From positions 1,984,001 to 2,048,000 of the forward strand of contig NZ_AP024545.1 of NCBI RefSeq assembly GCF_018406605.1: DNA of 64,000 nt, written 5' to 3'. Within the stretch, counting starts at the first letter, position 1. The number at the start of each line of letters is the position of its first letter. Origin of the DNA: Noviluteimonas caseinilytica. GTDB taxonomy: Bacteria > Pseudomonadota > Gammaproteobacteria > Xanthomonadales > Xanthomonadaceae. Made by a program: the position numbers and the translations under genes. Positions 21,401-28,283 of the stretch are shown here, piece by piece. The notes below the pieces were generated by a model, which saw only the letters and a list, made by a program, of their open reading frames with translations, was not told the DNA's origin and searched no databases.

Positions 21401-24301
21401 GCGGGCACGATCGACCTCTGTGCCGGCGAGGACACGCTGACGCTGCACGACGGCGCCGCATTGCACGCGATCGTCAGCGGTGGATCGCACGGCAGCGGGG
21501 ATACCGTGGTGCTGGACTCGGCGACGGCGCTCGCCTTCGATGCCGGCGACACCATCAACTTCGAACGCCTGCGCAAGGACGGCGCAGGCGTGGCGACGCT
21601 CAGCGGGACCGGCGCGTTCGACAACGGCACCGTCGTGCAGGGCGGCACGCTGGACATCGACGGCGCGCTCGATACACCGACGATGGCGCTCGGCGACGGC
21701 ACGACGCTGCGCGTGGACGGCCTGCTCTCCGACGGCGACGTCACGCCCGCGCTGTTGACGGGCACGGGGCGCAACCAGGTGTTCGTCGGCGCCGGTGGAC
21801 AGGCGTTCGTCAGCGGCGACCTCGGCGATGGCGACGACCTGCTCGACGTCGCCGGCCGCCTCGATACCGGCGGCGGCACGTTGTCGCTGGGCGATGGCGA
21901 CGACCTGTTCGTCGTCGAAGATGCCTCGGTCGTCACGGGCCTCGTCGATGGCGGCGCGGGCGCCGATACGTTGCAGACGGACATCGCGACGAGCGCAACG
22001 CTCGGCAGTGCGGAAAACTTCGACGCTTTGCTGAAAACCGGCGCCGGCCAGCTCGACATCGATGGCGCCGTGCCGTCCGCGTTCGCCGTCGTGAACGTGC
22101 AGGGCGGCACACTGCATGTCGCTGCACCGGCCGCATTGGTGGACGTTGCGCAGCTCACGATCGCGCAAGGCACGACGCTGCGCGTGGATGGGCAGGTCGC
22201 CGGCACCGCGGGTGCCGACGTCATGGATGTCGGCGGGCACGTGGAAGGCGACGGCCTGGTCGACCTCGGCGCCGGTGACGATCGCCTGCTGCTGCACGAC
22301 AGCGCCGACACGCAAGCACTGGCGCAGGCGATCGACGGCGGCGATGGCACCGACACGATCGAAGCGCAGGTCGCCGCGGGCACCGATGTGCTGGGCCCCA
22401 CGGTGCACTTCGAGTCGCTGGTGAAACACGGCGATGGCGAACTGCGCCTGTCCAGCGACGAAGGCTTCGACGACACGCAGATCCTCGGCGGCACGCTCGC
22501 CGTGGACGCAGGCAGCACGCTCGTCAGCCACCACACGCTGCTGGCGACAAACGACACGCTGCGCATCGACGGCACGTTCCTCGGGACTGCGGGCGACGAC
22601 ACCTTCGATTCCGCAGGCACCGTGCTCGGCGCGCTGGCGTTCGGCGACGGCAACGATGCGGTGACGTTCCGCGGCGGCAATCTCGGCGGCATCACCGCGC
22701 TCGACGGCGGCGCGGGCGACGACGTCCTGGCCTTCGACGCGATGGACGTCGACGGCGCCGCGCTCGCGCCGATGACGGCGTTCGAGCGCGTCTCGCTGCA
22801 ATCCGGTTCCGTCCTCTCGCTGGCGCAAGCGCTGCCGCTGTCGGGCGGCGTGCTCGCGATCGATGCAACGTCGATGCTGCGCGGCCTGCCCGGCGCGCAG
22901 GTCGACGGCGACGTGGACAACGCGGGCATCGTGCGCGTCGAAGGCGGACGACTCGCCATCGCCGGCGACTACACCGGCAGCGGCGATGCGTTGCTGCAAC
23001 TCGTCGTGTCGCCCGGCAACGGCACCGCGGGCGGCCTGGATGTCAGCGGCGACGTGCACGGCACGACGCGCATCGCCTTCGACAGCGACGGCACCAGCGT
23101 CACGCAGCCCACCACGATCAAGGTGATCGACAGTCCGCACGACGTGGCGGGCGAGGGCACGTTCACCACCGCGCGCACCGGGGGCGGATTCGTGCGCCTG
23201 CCGGGCAGCGTGTTGAACTGGGGCTTCGCGCAGGACGCGGCGGATGGCGACTGGTACCTGCGCACGGAAGCGTTCGGGGAAGAAGACCTCGGCCTGCTGC
23301 CGGAAGTGCCGGGCTATGCGGTGCTGCCTGCGACGACGTTGCTCGCCGCGCGCAGCGCAGGACAACTCGCGTTCGGGCACATGGGAGCGACGCGCGAGGA
23401 TCGTTGCGGCCACGACAAGGACAAGCAGCCGGCGCAGGGGACCCTGCAGTTCGACGACTGCCACGGTGCATGGGCCGCGGTGTCCGCCGACGAAGTGGAA
23501 CTGGGCGCGAATCCCGGCGCGGCCTTCAGCGGCGACAGCCTGTCCCTGTTCATGGGCGCCGACATCTTCGGGCACGAATCGGCGAACGACGATTTCCGCG
23601 GTGGCGTGTTCATCGGCCTGCAACGCGGCGACTACTGGACGACCGGCGAGAACTCTTCACCGATCCCCGCCGTCGCCGGCGCGAACGTGCGCACCGAAAC
23701 GCACGCCTTCGGTGCCTATGGGTCGTACGACCCCAACGGCGGCTGGCATGTCGATGCCACCGCGATCGGCCAGCTCAACGAAGGCACGGTGCACGCGCCC
23801 GATGGGTTCTCGCAGGATGTCGTCGGCGAGAGCGTCGGCCTGCACGTGCGCACGGGACGCGCCTTCACGACGGCGTCGGGCTGGCGCTTCGATCCGCAAC
23901 TGACGCTGGGCGCGATCGGGCTGCACTGGCGCGACCTGGTGGATGCAAGCGACAAGGTCCTGGTGATCGCCGACGACGTCGTCGGCACCGCGCGCGCCGA
24001 AATGCGCGTCGAGCGCGGCTTCGACACCACCGGCGGCACGCACTGGCAGCCGTGGGTGGTCGCAGGGCTGGAAGACACCTTCGGCGAGAATGCCGATGCG
24101 TTGTCGGTGATGGCGCAGGGCGGTTCGGCCCGCCAGTTCCCGAACCACGCAAGCGGCCTTGCGGCCACGCTCGACCTCGGCGTGGAAGTGCGCACGAGCG
24201 CGAAGCTCTCGTGGTTCGGCAGCGTCGCGTGGGGCCACGCCTTGCAAGGCACCGACATGGATCGCGGCCAGGCAACGCTCGGGGCGCGCGTGCAATGGTG
24301 A
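15452..24301 (+). CDS. Giant ESPR autotransporter with PATR and RTX-like passenger (AT2)
   Basis: A 2949-aa type Va autotransporter. Residues 1-25 (MNRVFQVVWSDEVGAWVVVSE) are a classical extended signal peptide region, followed by a charged stretch and a hydrophobic core ending FASAQAQ near residue 60. The first passenger half (about 60-1240) carries about seven PATR repeats (ANTYTG type). The second half (about 1245-2440) carries repeated RTX-like turns such as LGDGDDVFDLAG, LGAGDDVFRT and DAGAGNDMLDV. The beta-domain (about 2673-2949) ends in VQW. Mature cysteines are only C1968, C1990, C2652 and C2670. The last ~650 residues are clearly paralogous to AT1. An adhesin or matrix-type surface role is inferred; no enzymatic motif was seen. 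Confidence 0.92.
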   Translation: MNRVFQVVWSDEVGAWVVVSELASRKRRGGSARKATTPTLQRWLLASALCLGPFASAQAQSIFWDGTDSTANADGGNGTWQNGTTNWDTAATAGANIGWNNAIPNDAVFGGAAGTVTIAAGGVTARNLTFNTTVYTITGGVLTLGGTTPTISTATTSNITSVIAGTAGMAKSGTGTLQLNAANTYTGVTQVQQGTLALNNAQALGLAGTAAANLVVSPNAGINFLSTTYANNLTANGGTIFLGGNGTWSGTPTLTANTTVSIAGITQTGAWSNTGANVLSATVTGGTIFSGANTYTGATQVTSGALALNNASALSPNSNLQFNGTASGAWSAVAGLTSSTSNFARAPGTGANQVQWLGSGGFASVNAGTQVVNLGGAGAALTWGVTPNFVATGNQLMLGTGNSTLGGGTLDFQNALVLPTAGTNYDLAVYNGIVGGTNARAKISGVVSGAGNLRIGGSVSGATSGLLELSAANTYTGSLVLQGAGNYANVLLNNANAASAAGGINIAGPANATGDTLALTATSGDFTRALGTGANQVQWTGNGGFSAAGSNRFVNLGGAGATVTWGAGNFVPTGSWLNLAATNAGDAEIDVRNPINLNGAVRTINIGAGGTARLSGVLSSGGGVLYQGGGQVTVSGANTYTGVTTITGDTVVVASIGNGGVAGNLGAASNAAGNLVFNSGALTYTGAGESSDRSFTLGTSNATLSANGTGAWSLNGATAAAGAHTLTLRGTSSAALSNQLTGVVTNTGGGVLGITKLDTNTWRLANGASTYTGVTAFNAGVLEVTSLQNGGIASSIGSSTNAAANLLAGGGTLRYIGTGGSTNRAIQLNNTSGLESSGTGAVAFTSTAAMAPTGASGSGSATWTLGGTNTGANVFSAALADFSGANNENRNATGLTKSSLGTWTINAAAPAYTGNTTLGGGLLVAGSAGAITGGFGVTSTAGSHPTYVVSTPMSSLLMFNGGVLGLTAASGDFSRGLTTVAKSFSDNGTVGVALRGDDVFVHGVRWTGAGGFAAFGGNRSVNLGGAGAGVTWNTGGFVPGGQSLLFGHATSDSTVAFLNPIAFAGALRAVDVADGSAAIDAELRGTLSGAGASGLQKLGTGTLALTANNTYAGATQIDAGTLQVGMNGATGTLGNGAVTVAGGATLAFARNNAYSVTQPITGAGTLAQVGVGTTTLSAATNAVGSVAVTGGTLDVDGGLRGDTLLMGNATLDVDGTFQSNAGTTALLSNVAGTNSTLRVGSTGTLRTSGSLGDGNDTVLSSGTLDVGAGGLDLGDGADVATLSGVISGAGNMTFGNGNDALTLGDVDLSGYTGVFDGGPQTGADTLHLANSGALTLTPGRAINFETLLKDNTGVATLQGANTFASTQVNGGTLAVQGALTTQTLGLGDGTVLDVQGSVGASGGLATAITGSAGANTIVVAAGSTLHATGDLGDGADTLDLAGTLNVDAGVFSLGAGDDIFRTYDTTAVNGNIDAGAGNDLLDVTVDTGFVVPFGGLAGFESLGKSGAGTMQVNGPASFNTVQVNGGLLAVTSGGSIAARDTTVAAGATLDVAGAYNGTAGNDTFRVSGTVSGTGPIALGAGDDVLTLSDGSVLTDSIDGGPHAVGDRIVLDANAAMAFDGAHTTNFEFLDKQGAGAATLTNNLAFTGGTRVLGGALVVDGTLATPSLSLADDTTLQVNGSVSPTTITGSSGTNTILVGAGATLAASGDLGDGDDVFDLAGTLNTGAGTFALGAGDDVFRTHDTTQVIGNLDAGAGNDMLDVDVSTGNLVPFGGVAGFESLGKSGAGTMQIAGPATFDSVAVNGGVLDIAGTASLQMQDLVVASGATLHAGGNITGTAGDDTATIAGIVSGSGAFNLGAGNDTLTIQDGADFSGLTTAVDGGTGSNTLVTDIATSATLGGVARFQSLSKTNVGTLHVDGPAMSDFTDVDVLGGTLAIGPAGQIVGTPGGALATHVGAGATLHVDGAYGCSDGDDAMDVAGTVEGAGTIDLCAGEDTLTLHDGAALHAIVSGGSHGSGDTVVLDSATALAFDAGDTINFERLRKDGAGVATLSGTGAFDNGTVVQGGTLDIDGALDTPTMALGDGTTLRVDGLLSDGDVTPALLTGTGRNQVFVGAGGQAFVSGDLGDGDDLLDVAGRLDTGGGTLSLGDGDDLFVVEDASVVTGLVDGGAGADTLQTDIATSATLGSAENFDALLKTGAGQLDIDGAVPSAFAVVNVQGGTLHVAAPAALVDVAQLTIAQGTTLRVDGQVAGTAGADVMDVGGHVEGDGLVDLGAGDDRLLLHDSADTQALAQAIDGGDGTDTIEAQVAAGTDVLGPTVHFESLVKHGDGELRLSSDEGFDDTQILGGTLAVDAGSTLVSHHTLLATNDTLRIDGTFLGTAGDDTFDSAGTVLGALAFGDGNDAVTFRGGNLGGITALDGGAGDDVLAFDAMDVDGAALAPMTAFERVSLQSGSVLSLAQALPLSGGVLAIDATSMLRGLPGAQVDGDVDNAGIVRVEGGRLAIAGDYTGSGDALLQLVVSPGNGTAGGLDVSGDVHGTTRIAFDSDGTSVTQPTTIKVIDSPHDVAGEGTFTTARTGGGFVRLPGSVLNWGFAQDAADGDWYLRTEAFGEEDLGLLPEVPGYAVLPATTLLAARSAGQLAFGHMGATREDRCGHDKDKQPAQGTLQFDDCHGAWAAVSADEVELGANPGAAFSGDSLSLFMGADIFGHESANDDFRGGVFIGLQRGDYWTTGENSSPIPAVAGANVRTETHAFGAYGSYDPNGGWHVDATAIGQLNEGTVHAPDGFSQDVVGESVGLHVRTGRAFTTASGWRFDPQLTLGAIGLHWRDLVDASDKVLVIADDVVGTARAEMRVERGFDTTGGTHWQPWVVAGLEDTFGENADALSVMAQGGSARQFPNHASGLAATLDLGVEVRTSAKLSWFGSVAWGHALQGTDMDRGQATLGARVQW
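19739..20041 (+). repeat. Direct repeat copy 1 inside AT2
   Basis: Encodes DLGDGADTLDLAGTL through QVNGGLLAV. It matches copy 2, which lies exactly 834 nt (278 codons) downstream, with mostly synonymous or conservative differences. Confidence 0.8.
20573..20875 (+). repeat. Direct repeat copy 2 inside AT2
   Basis: Encodes DLGDGDDVFDLAGTL through AVNGGVLDI. The stretch AGFESLGKSGAGTMQ is identical in protein to copy 1 but differs at several third codon positions, suggesting an older duplication under purifying selection. Confidence 0.8.
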
Positions 24302-24319
24302 ATCCGCGCGCGCGCGGAT
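24302..24319. terminator. Perfect palindrome directly after AT2 stop
   Basis: ATCCGCGCGCGCGCGGAT is an 18-bp perfect palindrome starting the base after the AT2 stop codon. It could terminate or stabilise the 8.9-kb transcript. It has no T run. Confidence 0.4.
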
Positions 24320-24463
24320 GAGCTTGCCACCAGCGTCCGTACGTCGCGCGCCGCAGTAGATTTACGTAATCGCGTTCCAGTAGTTCTCGGCTTCCCGCCA
24401 CGTGCGCGCCACGACATGCTTCGCCGCTCGATCCCTGCATTCCGCGGTCGATCTTCGAGGAGC

Positions 24464-25981
24464 ATGCACGTGGCCACCAAGACGAAGCAGCCGAACATCC
24501 TCGTGATGTGGGGCGACGATATCGGTCAGTCGAACCTGAGTTGCTACACGAAGGGGATGATGGGGTACCGCACCCCCAACATCGACCGCATCGCCAGGGA
24601 AGGCATGATCTTCACCGATGCGTACGCCGAGCAGAGCTGCACGGCCGGTCGCGCGTCTTTTCTCACGGGCCAATGCGGCCTGCGCACCGGCCTGACGAAG
24701 GTGGGGTTGCCGGGGGCGGAGCTGGGGCTCAAGGCCGACGACATCACCGTCGCCGAAGCACTCAAGCCGATGGGCTATCGCACCGGCCAGTTCGGCAAGA
24801 ACCACTTGGGGGATCGCGACGAACACCTGCCGACCATGCACGGGTTCGACGAATTCTTCGGAAACCTCTACCACTTGAACGCAGAGGAAGAGCCCGAGGA
24901 AGTCGACTATCCGAGCGAAAAGAACTACCCCGAATTCAAGAAGAAGTACGGACCGCGCGGCGTGCTGCATTGCTGGGCCGACGGCAAGGGCGGGCAGAAG
25001 ATCGAGAACACCGGCCCGCTCACGAAGAAGCGGATGGAAACGATCGACGACGACTTCATGGCCGCGGCCAAGACGTTCATCCAGGCCGCGCACGACGCGG
25101 GCGAGCCGTTCTTCGTGTGGTTCAACACGTCGCACATGCACGCTTGGACGCACGTGAAGCCGGAGAGCCGCGGGCAGTCCGGCCAATGGCAGTCCGAGTA
25201 CCACGACGTGATGATCGACCACGACAAGTGCATCGGCGCGATGCTCGATTTGCTCGACGAGCTCGGCATCGCGGACAACACGTTCGTGCAGTACAGCACC
25301 GACAACGGGCCGCACATGAACACGTGGCCGGATGCCGGCACCACGCCCTTCCGCAACGAGAAGAACTCGAGCTGGGAAGGCGCGTATCGCGTCCCGCTGA
25401 TGGTGCGTTATCCCGGCAAGATCGCGGCCGGCAGCGAATCCAATGAAATCGTCAGCCACCTGGATTGGTTCCCCACCATCGTGGCGATGGCGGGCGACGC
25501 CGACATCAAGGACAAGCTCAAGAAGGGCCTGAAGATCGGCAGCAAGACCTTCAAGGTGCACCTGGATGGCTACAACCTGCTGCCGTACCTGACGGGCAAG
25601 GTAAAGAAGAGCCCGCGCCCCGGTTTCATCTATTTCACGGACGAAGGCGACGTCGCCGCGGTGCGCTACGACAACTGGAAGATGCTCTTCATGGAACAGC
25701 GGGTCACCGGCACGCTGAAGATCTGGCAGGAGCCGTTCGTGGTGCTGCGCACGCCGTACATCTTCAACATGCGGATGGATCCGTACGAACGCGCGCAGAT
25801 CACGTCGAACACGTTCTACGACTGGATGTTCCGGCACATCTACCTGCTGGTGCCGGCGCAGTCGATCGTCGGGGAGTTCCTGGCGACGTTCAAGGAGTTC
25901 CCGCCGCGGCAGAAGGCGGCCAGCTTCAGCCTCGACCAGGTGATCGAGAAGATGACGCAGGCCTCGTCCGGCGGGGCGTGA
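24464..25981 (+). CDS. Arylsulfatase (type I, Cys-formylglycine)
   Basis: A 505-aa sulfatase that hydrolyses sulfate esters. The formylglycine signature is C59-T-A-G-R followed by ASFLTGQ. Metal-site residues include D18/D19 (MWGDDIGQSN) and the later TDNGPHMNTW, and KNHLGD is the typical second sulfatase signature. No signal peptide is visible, so it is probably cytosolic, like Pseudomonas AtsA-type enzymes. ATG 24464 has GAGGAG just upstream; the longer in-frame start at 24416 lacks this. No formylglycine-generating enzyme is in the window. Natural substrate is unknown. Confidence 0.9.
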   Translation: MHVATKTKQPNILVMWGDDIGQSNLSCYTKGMMGYRTPNIDRIAREGMIFTDAYAEQSCTAGRASFLTGQCGLRTGLTKVGLPGAELGLKADDITVAEALKPMGYRTGQFGKNHLGDRDEHLPTMHGFDEFFGNLYHLNAEEEPEEVDYPSEKNYPEFKKKYGPRGVLHCWADGKGGQKIENTGPLTKKRMETIDDDFMAAAKTFIQAAHDAGEPFFVWFNTSHMHAWTHVKPESRGQSGQWQSEYHDVMIDHDKCIGAMLDLLDELGIADNTFVQYSTDNGPHMNTWPDAGTTPFRNEKNSSWEGAYRVPLMVRYPGKIAAGSESNEIVSHLDWFPTIVAMAGDADIKDKLKKGLKIGSKTFKVHLDGYNLLPYLTGKVKKSPRPGFIYFTDEGDVAAVRYDNWKMLFMEQRVTGTLKIWQEPFVVLRTPYIFNMRMDPYERAQITSNTFYDWMFRHIYLLVPAQSIVGEFLATFKEFPPRQKAASFSLDQVIEKMTQASSGGA

Positions 25982-26000
25982 TCCGATCCCGGTCCTCGGG

Positions 26001-26019
26001 AGCCCCGCGATGCGGGGCT
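26001..26019. terminator. Bidirectional terminator between sulfatase and POT transporter
   Basis: AGCCCCGC, loop GAT, GCGGGGCT, 19 nt past the sulfatase stop and 6 nt from the end of the convergent transporter gene. The T run is poor (TTCTGCT). Confidence 0.6.
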
Positions 26020-26024
26020 TCTGC

Positions 26025-27662
26025 TCAGGCCGCAGCCCCTTCCCGCAGGTAGTTGTCCTGCATCGGATACCTGCGCGCGTACCACGCGAACCCGATCGCC
26101 GCCGCGAACGCGAACGCGGCGAAGAAGAACATCAGGAACGCGTTCTCGCTCAACCCGGTCGTGGCGATGTGCGCCGTCACCGTGTCGTTGCGCACGCCGG
26201 CATTGGTCAGCAGCACCCACAGGCTGCCAAACGTGCTGGTGAGGTACCAGAACGCCATGATCACGCCCTTCATCGACTGCGTGGCCTGGCTGTAGGCGAA
26301 CTCCAGCGCGGTCGCCGACACCAGCACTTCGCCGAACGTCAGCAGCAGGTACGGCGCGATCTGCCACGCCAGCGACACCTGCTGCCCGCCATCCATCCAC
26401 AGCTGCAGCACGCCGGCGGCGATCCACGCCACGCCTGCGAACACGATGCCCGTGCCCATGCGGCGCAGCGCCGTGGGTTCGAAGCCCATGCGCCGCAGCG
26501 CGGGATACAGCACGAGGTTGTTGAACGGGATGATCAGCATCACGAGCGCGGGATTGAGCGCCTGCATCTGCGAGGCTTCCTTCACCAGGAAGCTCGGCCA
26601 CCACCACTGGTCGTGCGGCACGACCATGTCCTTGCCCTGCAGCACCCAGGTGGAGGCCTTCTGGTCGAACAGCGACCAGAACGGCGTGGTGAGCGCGAAC
26701 ACGATCAGGATGCGCAGCACGGCGCGCACGCTGTCCACGGTGGCGTCGGGATGGCGGCCGCGTGCGCGTTCCAGCTGCAGCGACGTGCCAAACCCGCCGC
26801 ACGCGATCAGCACGCCCAGCGCCAGGCACGCGGTGATGACGAAGCCGAAATCCTCCGGCCAGAACGCGGGCCCGATCGCCCAGCACATCAACATCGCCAC
26901 CGCGAGCGCGCCGCCGAACGCCGCGACGTACAGGCCGGGCCGCCCTTCGCCCTGCGTGGACGTCAACGCCGTGCGCGCCACGTTGAGGAAGGAATGCGGA
27001 TCGTTCGTCGCAGGCGGCACGCGCACGTATTGCCTGCGGCCCGACCAGAAAATGACCGTCGCGACCAGCATCAGCACGCCCGGGATGCCGAACGCCACCG
27101 CCGGCCCGTAACTGCGCAGGAACAAGGGCATCAGCAGCGACGCGAAGAACGACCCGAAGTTGATCGTCCAGTAGAACGCGTCGAAGACGACCTTCGCCAG
27201 GTGCTTGTTGGACGTGGTGAACTGATCGCCCACGAACGACACCACCAGCGGCTTGATGCCGCCGGACCCCAACGCGATCAGGAACAAGCCCGTGTAGAAA
27301 CCCGTGCGATCGGATTCGAACAGCGCCAGGCACGCATGCCCGGCGCAGTACACCAGCGAGAACCAGAAGACGGTGTTGTACTTGCCGAAGAAGCGATCCG
27401 ACAGCCAACCGCCCAGCAGCGGGAAGAAGTACACACCGATGACGAAGCTGTGGAAGATGTCCTTCGCGGCGCCCTCGCGATCGCCGGCCGGCACGTAGGC
27501 CAGGATCACGCTCGACACGAGGAACTGCACCAGGATGTTGCGCATCCCGTAGAACGAGAAGCGCTCGCAGGCTTCGTTGCCGATGATGTAGGGCACCTGG
27601 CGCGGCAAGCGCGCAGGCGCGATCACGGTGTCGGCGGTGGTGTCCGTCGGCGTCGGGTTCAT
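26025..27662 (-). CDS. Proton-dependent oligopeptide transporter (POT/PTR2 family)
   Basis: A 545-aa inner-membrane major-facilitator protein that imports di/tripeptides with protons. The ExxER motif in TM1 is present (GNEACERFSFYGMR), as is the PTR signature FYWTINFGSF. About 12-14 hydrophobic segments are visible, plus the two extra helices usual in bacterial POTs. ATG 27662 gives a short polar N-terminus. It stands alone on the minus strand between two hairpins. A second, divergent POT gene lies at 62077-63813. Confidence 0.92.
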   Translation of the reverse strand: MNPTPTDTTADTVIAPARLPRQVPYIIGNEACERFSFYGMRNILVQFLVSSVILAYVPAGDREGAAKDIFHSFVIGVYFFPLLGGWLSDRFFGKYNTVFWFSLVYCAGHACLALFESDRTGFYTGLFLIALGSGGIKPLVVSFVGDQFTTSNKHLAKVVFDAFYWTINFGSFFASLLMPLFLRSYGPAVAFGIPGVLMLVATVIFWSGRRQYVRVPPATNDPHSFLNVARTALTSTQGEGRPGLYVAAFGGALAVAMLMCWAIGPAFWPEDFGFVITACLALGVLIACGGFGTSLQLERARGRHPDATVDSVRAVLRILIVFALTTPFWSLFDQKASTWVLQGKDMVVPHDQWWWPSFLVKEASQMQALNPALVMLIIPFNNLVLYPALRRMGFEPTALRRMGTGIVFAGVAWIAAGVLQLWMDGGQQVSLAWQIAPYLLLTFGEVLVSATALEFAYSQATQSMKGVIMAFWYLTSTFGSLWVLLTNAGVRNDTVTAHIATTGLSENAFLMFFFAAFAFAAAIGFAWYARRYPMQDNYLREGAAA

Positions 27663-27720
27663 CCGGAAGTTCCTGCGGGAAGTCCCGGCGATCTTAATTC
27701 AGGCGCAGCCCTCGCATCGA

Positions 27721-27741
27721 CGGCCCCGCAGCGCGGGGCCG
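27721..27741 (-). terminator. GC-rich hairpin after small secreted protein gene
   Basis: CGGCCCCGC, loop AGC, GCGGGGCCG, a perfect 9-bp stem 14 nt past the stop of the 27756-28067 gene. It is not followed by T residues on the minus strand. Confidence 0.5.
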
Positions 27742-27755
27742 CCACGCGGTGTCGC

Positions 27756-28067
27756 TCAGCTCAGGGGCTTCCAGACCAGCGCGCCGTTGGCGCCACGCTG
27801 CACGAGGATCTTCGGCTGCTTCTGCGCGCACGCTTCGGCGGCCGCTGCCATCAGCTTGGTGCGCAGCGCGGGCGTCTGGGCCGGGTCGGCGATGGCCAGC
27901 ACCTGCTCCACGTCCTTGAGGCTCGGCTTCTCGGGATTGACGCACGCCATCGTGAGCGTGCGGTCCGATTCCTCGGCGCGGACTTCGATGGTGCTCAACT
28001 CCTGCGCGACGGTCGATCCGACCGCCAGGACTGCGAGGGACAGTACGGCAATTTGTGCAAATCGCAT
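27756..28067 (-). CDS. Small secreted protein, unknown function
   Basis: A 103-aa product with a clear signal peptide (MRFAQIAVLSLAVLAVGSTVAQ) and a mature part of about 80 residues with two cysteines (ACVNPE and EACAQKQP) that could form a periplasmic disulfide. ATG 28067 has AGGAG 8 nt upstream. I do not recognise the family; it resembles small conserved xanthomonad exported proteins. It lies between the POT gene and a hybrid histidine kinase gene on the same strand, with hairpins suggesting a separate transcript. Confidence 0.75.
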   Translation of the reverse strand: MRFAQIAVLSLAVLAVGSTVAQELSTIEVRAEESDRTLTMACVNPEKPSLKDVEQVLAIADPAQTPALRTKLMAAAAEACAQKQPKILVQRGANGALVWKPLS

Positions 28068-28283
28068 GACGTGTCTCCTGAAGCTCGGCAGCGACGCGGG
28101 GGAGTCGCCTGGGACCGAAGCCTGACCATGCGCGTGCCAACGCCGCATTGACAGTGACGTTGGTGACCCAACTAATGGAATGCCGACGGGCGGTGCAAAC
28201 CTCGGGTGTCTCCCCCATTGGCACCTGCGATGCGGTGTCCGCGTACGCAGGTTGGTTGCGTTCTTGCGCGTTGCAACATCGCT
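28068..28283. other. Intergenic region without recognised gene
   Basis: 216 nt between the histidine kinase stop and the secreted protein start. Apart from the AGGAG ribosome site of the latter I see no ORF with convincing codon bias and no clear structure. Confidence 0.5.

Noticed and set aside
15900..22750. Regularly spaced repeats considered as CRISPR
   Set aside because: The repeats are coding, diverged and of varying spacing inside AT2. No short identical repeats with unique spacers are seen.
19381..23623. Two overlapping long minus-strand frames opposite the AT2 C-terminal half
   Set aside because: Both are serine/proline or arginine-rich shadows of the repeats; AT2 in the plus frame has barrel and signal features.
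24362..24369. TTACGTAA palindrome upstream of the sulfatase
   Set aside because: Eight bases in an AT-rich spot; too short and isolated to support an operator.
26010..28151. 713-codon plus-strand frame across the POT gene and small secreted gene
   Set aside because: Histidine/arginine-rich shadow; the minus strand encodes a clear transporter with PTR motifs.
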